Made by a program: the position numbers and the translations under genes. Below, piece by piece: positions 43,512 to 50,680 of a DNA stretch of 64,000 nucleotides. A model generated the notes under the pieces. That model saw only the letters and a program-made list of their open reading frames with translations, had not been told where the DNA came from and made no database searches. The first letter of the stretch is position 1. Every line of letters starts with the position of its first letter. This DNA is from Nitrospirillum iridis (GTDB taxonomy: Bacteria; Pseudomonadota; Alphaproteobacteria; Azospirillales; Azospirillaceae): positions 177,718-241,717 of the forward strand of contig NZ_JACIIZ010000001.1 of the NCBI RefSeq assembly GCF_014205765.1. Direction: 5' to 3'.

Positions 43512-43535
43512 GCTTCCCCCATCGGGGAATTGGGG

Positions 43536-43569
43536 AACGGCGCCAGGGAAACTTGGCGCCGTTTTCGTT
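43536..43569 (+). terminator. Rho-independent terminator after lpdA
   Basis: AACGGCGCCA (43536-43545) pairs with TGGCGCCGTT (43554-43563) with an 8-nt loop, followed by TTCGTTTT. It ends the plus-strand TCA gene run and faces the minus-strand nucleotidyltransferase gene. A smaller stem (TTCCCC/GGGGAA) sits just upstream. Confidence 0.85.
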
Positions 43570-43577
43570 TTCGGGCG

Positions 43578-44717
43578 TCAGGCCCGGGGGTCGGTGCGGT
43601 CACGCAAATCGCGCAGCCGGGGGCCGATGAAGGCGCGTATATCGCCGGAGGTGGCGGCGCGGCGGAGCAGGCCGCCCAAACGGCGGGGGCGCAGCAGGGG
43701 GGCGGCCAGCGTGGCCAAGCGGGTGGCCCGCGCCAGCCCTGGAACATGAAGCTGCTGCCACAGCCGCCAGCGCCAAGCCAGGCCGTACCGGGGGCGCCGC
43801 AGGGCGGGCGGCCAGGCGAGGCCGACCAGGGCTTCCGCCGTCGCCAGGGTGTCCATCAACTCCCCGCGTACACCTGCCGCCGCGAAGCGGGCGGTGATGG
43901 TGGCCCAATCCGGCGGTGTCCTCTCGGCCAGCAGGCGCAGTTCCAGCATTTGGCGCAGCAACGGCACGGGACTTTGCCGGCGATCGTCCATCAGGTGCGC
44001 CAGGCAATGCGCCAGCCTGTCCTCGGGGGACGGCAGCCAGACGGCGGCGCTGTCCTGGGCCGGGATCGCCCGTTCCAGCATGGCGGTCGGGGGCAGGGCC
44101 AGCTGGAACGCGGGCTCCACCACGTTCTGGTGCAGCTCGATGCCGAAGCGGCGGTCCGGATGGGCCAGCCGGGGCAGGTGCTTGGCCCGCGCCGTCATGG
44201 CGTAGGGCGCCTGGATGGGCGCGAAGCCCTGGGCCCGCAGCAGCGCCTGCGCCGCGTCCAGGCGGTCGGCCGGCACCAGCACGTCGATATCGCCGCTGTA
44301 GCGGGCGCCGGGATCGGGGTAGAGACCGTCGAACAGGGCGGCCGTGCCCTTCAACAGCACGGTCTTGATGCCGGCGGCGGCCATCAGGCGCGTCAGCACC
44401 AGGGCCTCCTCCCGCTGCGCCTCCGCCCGCATCCGGCCCAGCTCCGCCGCGCCTTCCGTCCAGTCGCGCACGGCGTCCGGCATCAGGGGAAGCCAGCCGT
44501 GATCCGCCAGGCGCCAATGCAGGGTGCTGGCCAGCCGCAGGTCGCTGGCGACCCGCAGGATGGCCGGCCAATCCCAGCCGGCGAGGGCGTCAGGTGGCGG
44601 ATGCCCCCGCCGGCTGGGATTGGCCGGCGACAGCAGCCGCGTCAGCGACCGGAAGGCCCCCCGCCAACGCGGCCGCGACAGCTTCAAGGATTTCCGCTCC
44701 CTGGTGCAGGGTGTCAT
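43578..44717 (-). CDS. Nucleotidyltransferase family protein (NTP_transf_5-like)
   Basis: The 379-residue protein has the nucleotidyltransferase core of the NTP_transf_5 family. AGIKTVLLKGTAALFDGLYP is followed by ARYSGDIDVLVPADRLDAAQ, whose Asp-x-Asp ligates metal. Downstream are FGIELHQNVVEPAF and LPSPEDRLAHCLAHLMDDRR. Such proteins occur in peptide-modification and polysaccharide clusters and transfer nucleotidyl or other groups to unknown acceptors. If the ATG at 44717 is used it overlaps the HPr-kinase-like gene by 128 nt. A TTG at 44687, about 9 nt after AGGGAG, would shorten this. It is the last gene of a three-gene minus-strand locus with an HPr-kinase-like protein and a 56-residue peptide. 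Confidence 0.85.
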   Translation of the reverse strand: MTPCTRERKSLKLSRPRWRGAFRSLTRLLSPANPSRRGHPPPDALAGWDWPAILRVASDLRLASTLHWRLADHGWLPLMPDAVRDWTEGAAELGRMRAEAQREEALVLTRLMAAAGIKTVLLKGTAALFDGLYPDPGARYSGDIDVLVPADRLDAAQALLRAQGFAPIQAPYAMTARAKHLPRLAHPDRRFGIELHQNVVEPAFQLALPPTAMLERAIPAQDSAAVWLPSPEDRLAHCLAHLMDDRRQSPVPLLRQMLELRLLAERTPPDWATITARFAAAGVRGELMDTLATAEALVGLAWPPALRRPRYGLAWRWRLWQQLHVPGLARATRLATLAAPLLRPRRLGGLLRRAATSGDIRAFIGPRLRDLRDRTDPRA

Positions 44718-45720
44718 AGCTCATCCACAAGAACGGGGTTGCGTCAGCCCATCGGGCCAGGGCTCGGGCGCGCGGCAAGTTGGGGCCCCCGACAAGCGAG
44801 GCGCCGGCGCCCACCAGGGCCATGAGGCCCTCGGCCGTCGTCAGGGGCGTCAGGGTGGGGCGCAGGCCGGGCGCGTGGTCGAGCAGGATCACGGCCGCCG
44901 CGGGCCCGGCCGCCGCCGCTGTCCGGCCCACGGTCCGGGGGGCGACGAAACGGGGTTCACCGGCTGGGGCGGATCGCGGCGCGGGTCCCAGCCACGGTGC
45001 CAGAAGATCGGCCCCGCCGGCGCGGATGCGTAGCGCGGTGGCGACGCCGGCCAGGCTGTGGTCTGCCGCCACGGCGATGGTGTCATCGCTCAGCAGCGTC
45101 GCGCCACGTCCCAGCAGCGCGGTCGCCAGCGTGGTCTTGCCGCCCGAGGACGGCGCGGCCAGCAGCAGGGGGTGGCCCTTCACCACCAGCCCGGCGGCGT
45201 GGGTCAACAGCACGACGGGGCCAGGCGCGGTGTTCAATTCAGCCAACAGGCCCAGCAGCTCGCAGACGGCCAGATTGGCCCCGTCGGCGCTGGCGCGGTA
45301 TTCGCCATCCACCCAAAGGGCGAGATCGTCGCCATCGGCGGTCAGGTCTATCGTCCAGGCCGGGGCGGCGCCATCGGTGGCTGTCACCAGCGGGCCCAGC
45401 CTTAGCGGCAGGTCGCCTGGGCTGGGAACGCGGCCGCGCACCAGGACTTTGCCCCGGGGGCAGTCCAGGACCAGGGTCCAGAGCACGGATTGAGCGGCGG
45501 CGACCTGCCAGGAGGGGGGCCAGGAGGGGGGGCAGCTGGGGGCGACGGGAGCCGGCAGGTCGGCGGCGCATAGCCCATCGAGGGTGTCGTCCCGCCCCTC
45601 GTCATCACACAGGATCACCATGCCCTGGCCCCGGGACAGCAGCAGGATGCGGCCCCCGCGCAGGGGAACGACCGGGGGCACCGGAGGGGACACCAGAGGG
45701 ATTGGGTCACGGGAGCCCAC
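44590..45720 (-). CDS. HPr kinase/phosphorylase-like P-loop protein
   Basis: The roughly 376-residue protein has a poorly conserved N-terminal half. A P-loop domain then begins at LTHAAGLVVKGHPLLLA with Walker A APSSGGKTTLATALL (about residue 190-203) and the HPrK-type acidic motif ATLLSDDTIAVAAD. This is the arrangement of the HprK-related kinases found in lasso-peptide and other peptide clusters rather than of true HprK. Those kinases phosphorylate a serine of a small substrate. The start is GTG 45720 (GGGTG 7 nt upstream) or TTG 45726. The 3' end overlaps the nucleotidyltransferase gene, implying coupled translation. A small peptide gene and an intrinsic terminator lie directly upstream. 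Confidence 0.82.
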   Translation of the reverse strand: MGSRDPIPLVSPPVPPVVPLRGGRILLLSRGQGMVILCDDEGRDDTLDGLCAADLPAPVAPSCPPSWPPSWQVAAAQSVLWTLVLDCPRGKVLVRGRVPSPGDLPLRLGPLVTATDGAAPAWTIDLTADGDDLALWVDGEYRASADGANLAVCELLGLLAELNTAPGPVVLLTHAAGLVVKGHPLLLAAPSSGGKTTLATALLGRGATLLSDDTIAVAADHSLAGVATALRIRAGGADLLAPWLGPAPRSAPAGEPRFVAPRTVGRTAAAAGPAAAVILLDHAPGLRPTLTPLTTAEGLMALVGAGASLVGGPNLPRARALARWADATPFLWMSYDTLHQGAEILEAVAAALAGGLPVADAAAVAGQSQPAGASAT

Positions 45721-45750
45721 TTCCAATCACCCGTATATGCGTGCTTATGC

Positions 45751-45775
45751 AAAAGGACGCCCCGAACGGGGCGTC
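45751..45775 (-). terminator. Intrinsic terminator between the peptide gene and the HPr-kinase-like gene
   Basis: GACGCCCC-GAAC-GGGGCGTC (45756-45775) forms a perfect 8-bp stem. On the minus strand it is followed by CCTTTTGC. It lies between the 56-residue peptide gene and the downstream kinase gene, in their shared direction. Incomplete termination here would give more peptide transcript than enzyme transcript. Confidence 0.75.
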
Positions 45776-45800
45776 GTCGTCAGGGCGCCCGATTTTGGGG

Positions 45801-45971
45801 TCAGCTGCCGGCGCGGGAACGGCGCGAGGTCAGCAGCACGGCGGCCGTGGTTCCGCCCACGCCGGCCAGCTGCGCCATTTTACGCAGGGCTTCGCGCCGG
45901 CGCAGGGCCTCAGGCGTTTCCGCGTCAGCGGCGGCGGTTGTCTGCGGGTCCTTGGCGGAAGCGTCGTTCAT
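45801..45971 (-). CDS. Small peptide, candidate substrate/precursor of the adjacent kinase
   Basis: The 56-residue product has an acidic, Ala/Thr/Asp-rich N-terminal half (NDASAKDPQTTAAADAETPE). A basic amphipathic helix (ALRRREALRKMAQLAG) follows, then a hydrophobic stretch (VGGTTAAVLLTS), and it ends in a basic tail RRSRAGS with a terminal serine. The ATG at 45971 has GGGGA about 9 nt upstream on the minus strand. An in-frame extension to 46010 lacks such a site. The order peptide, terminator, HPr-kinase-like gene, nucleotidyltransferase resembles precursor-plus-tailoring loci. Alternatively it is a small membrane-associated protein anchored by its hydrophobic segment. Confidence 0.65.
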   Translation of the reverse strand: MNDASAKDPQTTAAADAETPEALRRREALRKMAQLAGVGGTTAAVLLTSRRSRAGS

Positions 45972-46072
45972 GTCGTCGGTCCCCAATCTTCCAGGCGGTC
46001 GCCCACCCATGCGCCCATTGCCCGTAGGCTAGCATGGGTGTCCGCGTCTGGGCACGGCCTTTCGGGCGGGCT

Positions 46073-47047
46073 TCAGGTCCGGTCCCCGTCTTCACCGTCC
46101 CCATCCCCCACCGCCGGTGGGGCCGGGAGCGACCAGGGGCCCGGCGGGCCTGGGGGATCGCGTTTGGGCGGGGGGGGCGGGGGCTGCGGCGGCTGTCCGT
46201 CCGGCTGGGGCGCCGGCGGCGGCTTGGGGCCCAGGCGGCGGCGGATGTAGCGCGGCACGATCATCACCACCAGCACCGCCAGCAGCAGGATGAAGTTCTG
46301 GCTGGTGATGCCGGTCAGCAGGTGGTCCATCAGGCCGCCCTTCACCAGGGCGTCGCCGGCGATCAGGCCGCCCAGGCCCAGGGTGACGGACCGGTCGGCC
46401 AGGGGGACGTAGTCGCGATAGCCGTTGCCGGGCGTGAAGCGCAGCATGGACAGCAGCGTGGGCGTCCGCCCCTCGATATCGGCCAGATCGTTCATGCGGG
46501 CGGCGATGTCCAGGCCCAGAACGCCCCGGCGACCCAGCAGGCGGACGTGATAATCCAGGCTGTCCACGGCACCCCCGTCCGCCTGGCGGCGTGTGGCCCA
46601 GACCAAGGTGTGGGTGGTGCCGTCATAGGTCGGCGGCCGGGCCCAGCCGGTCAAGGGCAGGGGGCCGCCAGCGTCGCCGGACTTCAGCGCCGCCAGCAGG
46701 CTGTCGGGGTCCAGCCGGTCGGCGTCCAGGTCCCCGACATGGCCGCTGCCGTCATAGCTCAGGGCCACCAGCCAAGCGGGGTCGGTATCGGCGGGCACCA
46801 GCAGGCCCAGCCCGGCGCCGCCGGCCAGGGGGCGTCCCCGCCAATGCCTGGTCACGAAGGTCTGGACCTCACCGCCGCTCACATACTGAAAGGCGGGGGA
46901 CGGCGTCAGGGTGACGGTCCTATCGGCCAGCGACAGGGGCGTTGCGTCCGTGGCCGCCGCCGGGCGTGCCAGGCACAGCAGCACCAGGCACAGCAACACC
47001 GCCGCGTATCTCAGTGGCCCCAGGAAACGATTCGCGTTGGCAGACAT
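46073..47047 (-). CDS. DUF2167-family membrane-anchored protein
   Basis: The roughly 324-residue protein has a signal/anchor (LRYAAVLLCLVLLCLARPAAA), then a DUF2167-type domain including GTTHTLVWATRR, YHVRLLGRRGVLGLDIAARM and FTPGNGYRDYVPLADRSV. A membrane helix (NFILLLAVLVVMIVPRYI) comes near residue 260, and a Pro/Gly-rich cytoplasmic tail follows. Function of the family is unknown. An ATG at 47080 overlaps the xerC stop (ATGA) and would add 11 residues. ATG 47047 is preferred because GAGG lies 8 nt upstream and it gives a normal signal peptide. It is probably co-transcribed with xerC. Confidence 0.85.
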   Translation of the reverse strand: MSANANRFLGPLRYAAVLLCLVLLCLARPAAATDATPLSLADRTVTLTPSPAFQYVSGGEVQTFVTRHWRGRPLAGGAGLGLLVPADTDPAWLVALSYDGSGHVGDLDADRLDPDSLLAALKSGDAGGPLPLTGWARPPTYDGTTHTLVWATRRQADGGAVDSLDYHVRLLGRRGVLGLDIAARMNDLADIEGRTPTLLSMLRFTPGNGYRDYVPLADRSVTLGLGGLIAGDALVKGGLMDHLLTGITSQNFILLLAVLVVMIVPRYIRRRLGPKPPPAPQPDGQPPQPPPPPPKRDPPGPPGPWSLPAPPAVGDGDGEDGDRT

Positions 47048-47076
47048 GGGCGGCGCCTCGGGTAGGCAAGGGGGGC

Positions 47077-48033
47077 TCATCCACCGCGCCGCGCGCGGGG
47101 GTGGGCGGTCTCATAGACCGACAGCAGCTGTTCGGCATCCACGTCGGTATAGCGCTGGGTGGTGGACAGGCTGGCATGGCCCAGCAGGTCCTGGATGGCG
47201 CGCAGGTCGGCGCCACCGCCCAGCAGGTGGGTGGCGAAGCTGTGGCGTAGCGCATGGGGCGTGGCGGTGTCCGGCAGGCCCAGCAGCTGTCGCAGGGTCT
47301 GCATGGCCAGGCGCGCCACCCGGTCGTTCAGCCGGTCGCCGCGCACGCCCACGAACAGCGGCCCGGCGGCGGGCAGCGGGTGGGGACAGGCCTCCAGGTA
47401 AGCGCTCAGCGCCTGGCGTACGACCGGCAGCACCGGCACGTCGCGCTGCTTTGATCCCTTGCCGGTCACGCGCAGGGTGTCGCTGGCCAGCGGCGCTTCG
47501 GCCCGGGACAGGCGCAGGGCCTCGTCCATGCGCAGGCCGCAGCCGTACAGCAGGGTGAACAGGGCGCGATCGCGCAGGCCCACCCACGGGGCCGCGGGAA
47601 TGTCGGAGGACTCCTCCAGCAGCACGCCGGCATCCTCCACCGTCAGGGGGCGGGGGATGGGGCGCTTCACCTTGGGCGCGTTCAAGAGGCCGATGGCGGG
47701 GTTGTGCATGCGGCCCGAGCGGTCCAACCAGCGGAACAGGTTGCGCACGCCCGAGACGGAACGCGCCCGGCTGGCGGCAATGGCGCCCTCACCCGCCCGG
47801 GCGGCCAGCCAGGCGCGGAAATCGCCCAACCGTGCCGCGGCCAGATCGTTCAGGCCGGGCGCCCGGCCCTGATGCTCCGTCAGGAAAGCGAGGAAGGCGG
47901 CGACGTCGCCCTGATAGGCCCTCAATGTATGGGGCGAAGCCGTCTTCTCCGACACCAGCCAGCGCCGCCACTCCTCCAGCGCCGCCGCCACGTCCGGCGC
48001 GCAGGAATATCCCAGGGCAGGGGGCTTGGTCAT
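47077..48033 (-). CDS. xerC: Tyrosine recombinase XerC
   Basis: The 318-residue tyrosine recombinase has an N-terminal SAM-like core-binding domain (LVSEKTASPHTLRAYQGDVA) and a catalytic domain with the full residue set: Arg168 in GCGLRMDEAL, Lys192 in GKGSKQR, His260 and Arg263 in PHALRHSFATHL, His286 in LLGHASL and Tyr295 in TTQRYTDVD. It resolves chromosome dimers at dif together with XerD. The housekeeping neighbourhood (DUF484, PriA region) argues for XerC rather than a phage or integron integrase. The start at 48033 (MTKPPALGYS) is chosen; an upstream extension overlaps the neighbouring gene. Confidence 0.94.
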   Translation of the reverse strand: MTKPPALGYSCAPDVAAALEEWRRWLVSEKTASPHTLRAYQGDVAAFLAFLTEHQGRAPGLNDLAAARLGDFRAWLAARAGEGAIAASRARSVSGVRNLFRWLDRSGRMHNPAIGLLNAPKVKRPIPRPLTVEDAGVLLEESSDIPAAPWVGLRDRALFTLLYGCGLRMDEALRLSRAEAPLASDTLRVTGKGSKQRDVPVLPVVRQALSAYLEACPHPLPAAGPLFVGVRGDRLNDRVARLAMQTLRQLLGLPDTATPHALRHSFATHLLGGGADLRAIQDLLGHASLSTTQRYTDVDAEQLLSVYETAHPRARRGG

Positions 48034-48058
48034 CGGGGCGATCCGTGAGGTCGTCTTC

Positions 48059-48925
48059 TCATTGAAAGTAGGCGTTGTGGATACGCGTGGGGTCGATCTT
48101 CGCCATGGCGGTCGCCGTCTCCATGACCAGCTTGGCTCCAAGCGCCGGGTCCAGCGTGTCCTTGCCCATCACGATGACCTTTTGGGAGGCGAGGGCGAGG
48201 ACGAGCGGCCACTGTAACGGGGCCTGGACGTTCAGAACCATGTAATTGCGTACCGGGTTCCAGAACTTGTCCAGTAACTCGATGGGACGGGCATGCGGCA
48301 TATGGTCAGCCGCGATACGTGGAATACCGAACTTGTCCGATCCAAGGGTGCTGGCGACATACCCGGCAATCTCGCGGACATCGGGTAATTCCTTCGCCCC
48401 GGCCTTCTGGGCGCCGCCGCCGACCAGGGCGTACACCGAGTAAACACCCGGCTTTCCGCCGAACAGCCCTTCATTGGCGAGGTCACCGAGATAGAAGGTT
48501 TCGCCGTCTTTGGTCTTGGCGATGACGAAGACCTTGTCTTCGGGCGCCTTCCCCGGCTTTACCAGGGTTTCGCGCAAACCCATCTGGACGGAGAATCCGG
48601 CCAGTGCGCCCAGGGCCGTCAGGGCGGTTTCAGCATGGACGCCGGACTGGTCCTGGAGTTCGGCGAATATGATCTGGACCAGATCGTCGGCAACCTTCTG
48701 GGCGTCGTAGGGCTTGTTGGTCCCTGGAAGCGTACCGTTCAGGACGCGCGCCGTGGACGCCATCATTTCCGGACTGTCCAGCAGCTTAACCCGATCAGTG
48801 TGCCAGCTCCTCACCGCCTCCGCCGCCGTTCCAGCGCTCATAAGCCCCCCGCATACCGATAGCCCCACTGTGGATGCCAGCAATATTCGCCGACCGCCGC
48901 GCCGCATCTTGAAGCCGAAATCCAC
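48059..48925 (-). CDS. Hypothetical exported protein
   Basis: The 288-residue protein has an N-terminal signal (RRILLASTVGLSVCGGLMSA, cleavage near AGTAAEA). A mature alpha/beta part follows without recognised motifs, including FAELQDQSGVHAETALTALG, DKVFVIAKTKDGETFYLGD and FWNPVRNYMVLNVQAPLQWP. No family was identified. GTG 48925 is chosen because GGAGGGG lies about 9 nt upstream; an ATG 18 nt later lacks one. The coding sequence is less GC-rich than its neighbours and its codon use is more relaxed, which could mean acquisition by transfer. It sits between xerC and the DUF484 gene, a spot where those genes are often adjacent. Confidence 0.7.
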   Translation of the reverse strand: MDFGFKMRRGGRRILLASTVGLSVCGGLMSAGTAAEAVRSWHTDRVKLLDSPEMMASTARVLNGTLPGTNKPYDAQKVADDLVQIIFAELQDQSGVHAETALTALGALAGFSVQMGLRETLVKPGKAPEDKVFVIAKTKDGETFYLGDLANEGLFGGKPGVYSVYALVGGGAQKAGAKELPDVREIAGYVASTLGSDKFGIPRIAADHMPHARPIELLDKFWNPVRNYMVLNVQAPLQWPLVLALASQKVIVMGKDTLDPALGAKLVMETATAMAKIDPTRIHNAYFQ

Positions 48926-48967
48926 GCCAGAACCCCTCCAACCGCGACAATGTCCGTCGCATCCGGT

Positions 48968-49678
48968 CTACAAACTTAACCAGCCCCTGATACACCGCTC
49001 CACCACCCTCGCCAGGAAGCACAGCAGTTCCGTGCCCTGGCCCGGATGGAACAGGTCGGCGTCGCGGGAGCCGAAGGCGAGAAGGCCGACGGGGCCTTCG
49101 GGGCCGATCTGCAGCCGCACCAAGGCTTCGGACCGCACGATGGGGGCGGCGGGGCCATAGATTTCCGCCAGGCCCTGGATGTTGCCGCGCAAGGTCACCT
49201 CGCGCTTGTTCATCCACCGGCCGATGGCGCCGGTCTCCGCCAGCTGCAGGCCCGTGCGGTCGCTGTGCAGGGCCAGGGGGCTGTCCTCGGGCTGTTCCAC
49301 CACCAGGCAGGCGAGGTCCAGGTCCAGCAGCACCGCCAGGTCGGTGGTGATGGTCTGGATCAGATGTTCGAAGTTCTGCGCGTCCATCAGGAACAGGACG
49401 GCGGCGTGCACCCGGCTCTGGTTGTTGATGTTGGCGCGGGCGGTGGCGATCAGGTCGTCGTGCCGGGCCGTCAGGTCGGCCACCTCGCGCCGCAGCTTCA
49501 GCAGCATGAAGTGCTGCAGGTCGGCCACGCCGTTGCCCCGATTCTCCGCCGGCGGAATCAGGTGGTGGACGATCTCGGGATGCTGCTGCAGGAAATCCGG
49601 GGTCTCGCGCAGGTATGTGGCGACATCCTCCGCTGTCAGGGCGTCGCCCAAGGCGCTGTGCGGTGTTTTGCCGCCCAT
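48968..49678 (-). CDS. DUF484 family protein
   Basis: The 236-residue protein is of the DUF484 family. It opens with LTAEDVATYLRETPDFLQQH and HHLIPPAENRGNGVADLQHFML, then a coiled-coil helix (KLRREVADLTARHDDLIATA). A GAF-like domain follows (LDLDLACLVVEQPEDSPLAL and VGLLAFGSRDADLFHPGQGT). The role is uncharacterised; DUF484 genes are typically next to xerC, as here with one gene between. The ATG at 49678 has GGAAGG about 7 nt upstream. Cytoplasmic. Confidence 0.92.
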   Translation of the reverse strand: MGGKTPHSALGDALTAEDVATYLRETPDFLQQHPEIVHHLIPPAENRGNGVADLQHFMLLKLRREVADLTARHDDLIATARANINNQSRVHAAVLFLMDAQNFEHLIQTITTDLAVLLDLDLACLVVEQPEDSPLALHSDRTGLQLAETGAIGRWMNKREVTLRGNIQGLAEIYGPAAPIVRSEALVRLQIGPEGPVGLLAFGSRDADLFHPGQGTELLCFLARVVERCIRGWLSL

Positions 49679-49793
49679 ATCCAGACCTTCCCGTGAAAGG
49701 CCGGTTTCCCGGCACGCATGGCCCCTGAACGCGAACCGGCCCGCCCATCGCTGGGCGGGCCGGACAAGGCATCCGCTGGAACGCGACGGGGTA

Positions 49794-50474
49794 TCAGCGG
49801 GTCGGCAGCGGCTGATCCAGGATAGTCTGCCCGGTCTTGGCCCAGTCCGCAACGAACTGCGCCAGGCCCTTGTCGGTCAGCACATGGTTGAACAGCTGAC
49901 GGATGATGGCCGGCGGCATGGTGGCCACGTGGGCGCCCATCTTGGCCGACTGGGTGACGTGGATGGGGTTGCGGATGGAGGCGACCAGAACCTCGGTCTC
50001 GAAGGCCGGGTACTGGTCATAGATGGTGACGATCTCTTCGATCAGCGCCAGGCCGTCCTGGCCCATGTCGTCCAGGCGGCCGACGAAGGGCGAGACGAAG
50101 GTGGCGCCGGCCTTGGCCGCCAGGATGGCCTGGGCGGCGGAGAAGCACAGGGTCACGTTGACCATGGTGCCTTCCTGCGACAGGTGGTGGCAGACCTTGA
50201 GGCCGGCCTGGGTCAGGGGCACCTTCACCGCCACGTTGGGGGCGATCTTGGCCAGGTGCTTGCCTTCCTTCAGCATGGTCTCAAAGTCGGTGGAGGCCAC
50301 TTCGGCGCTCACGGGACCCTTCACCACGTCGCAGATCTCGGCGATCAGGTCGATGAAGCTGCTGTGGCCGGACTTGGCGACCAGGGACGGATTGGTGGTG
50401 ACGCCGTCCAGCAGGCCGGTGGAGGCCAGCTCGCGGATGTCGTTGATGTCCGCGGTATCGACGAAGAACTTCAT
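49794..50474 (-). CDS. fsa: Fructose-6-phosphate aldolase / transaldolase-like
   Basis: The 226-residue TIM-barrel protein belongs to the small TalC/MipB (FSA) transaldolase subfamily. It has [34 protein letters not shown], the Schiff-base lysine in [13 protein letters not shown], and [20 protein letters not shown] followed by [12 protein letters not shown]. It acts on dihydroxyacetone or sedoheptulose/fructose phosphates in the pentose phosphate pathway; many alphaproteobacteria use this type as their transaldolase. The ATG at 50474 is standard. It is divergent from priA, which begins 206 nt away. Confidence 0.95.
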   Translation of the reverse strand: MKFFVDTADINDIRELASTGLLDGVTTNPSLVAKSGHSSFIDLIAEICDVVKGPVSAEVASTDFETMLKEGKHLAKIAPNVAVKVPLTQAGLKVCHHLSQEGTMVNVTLCFSAAQAILAAKAGATFVSPFVGRLDDMGQDGLALIEEIVTIYDQYPAFETEVLVASIRNPIHVTQSAKMGAHVATMPPAIIRQLFNHVLTDKGLAQFVADWAKTGQTILDQPLPTR

Positions 50475-50680
50475 GGGGGAATGCCCTCAGGATCTGGATC
50501 AGGACCGGGGCCCGCCCCCGGGTTGGCCGGCACTCTAGCCGAGGCGGCCCCCGCGTGCACGGGCTGATATGGCCCGGGTCGGGATGGGGGGCATGCGGCA
50601 GCCCGGGGGGTGCCCCGGGCGTCGCCCGCGATGCTTGAGACAATGGCGCCTGGCCCCCGGTCGGTGGTAACAGCAGGGCC

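Noticed and set aside
43578-45971. Complete lasso-peptide biosynthetic cluster
   Set aside because: No asparagine-synthetase-like cyclase, transglutaminase-like protease or PqqD-like protein is present next to the peptide and kinase, so only a partial, tailoring-type system is proposed.
46034-47065. Long plus-strand open frame opposite the DUF2167 gene
   Set aside because: Gly/Gln/Arg-rich shadow. The minus-strand frame has a signal peptide and family motifs.
47077-48033. XerC-like gene as a phage or island integrase
   Set aside because: It lies among housekeeping genes (DUF484, fsa, priA), no attachment-site duplication or tRNA was seen nearby, and its length and motifs fit chromosomal XerC.
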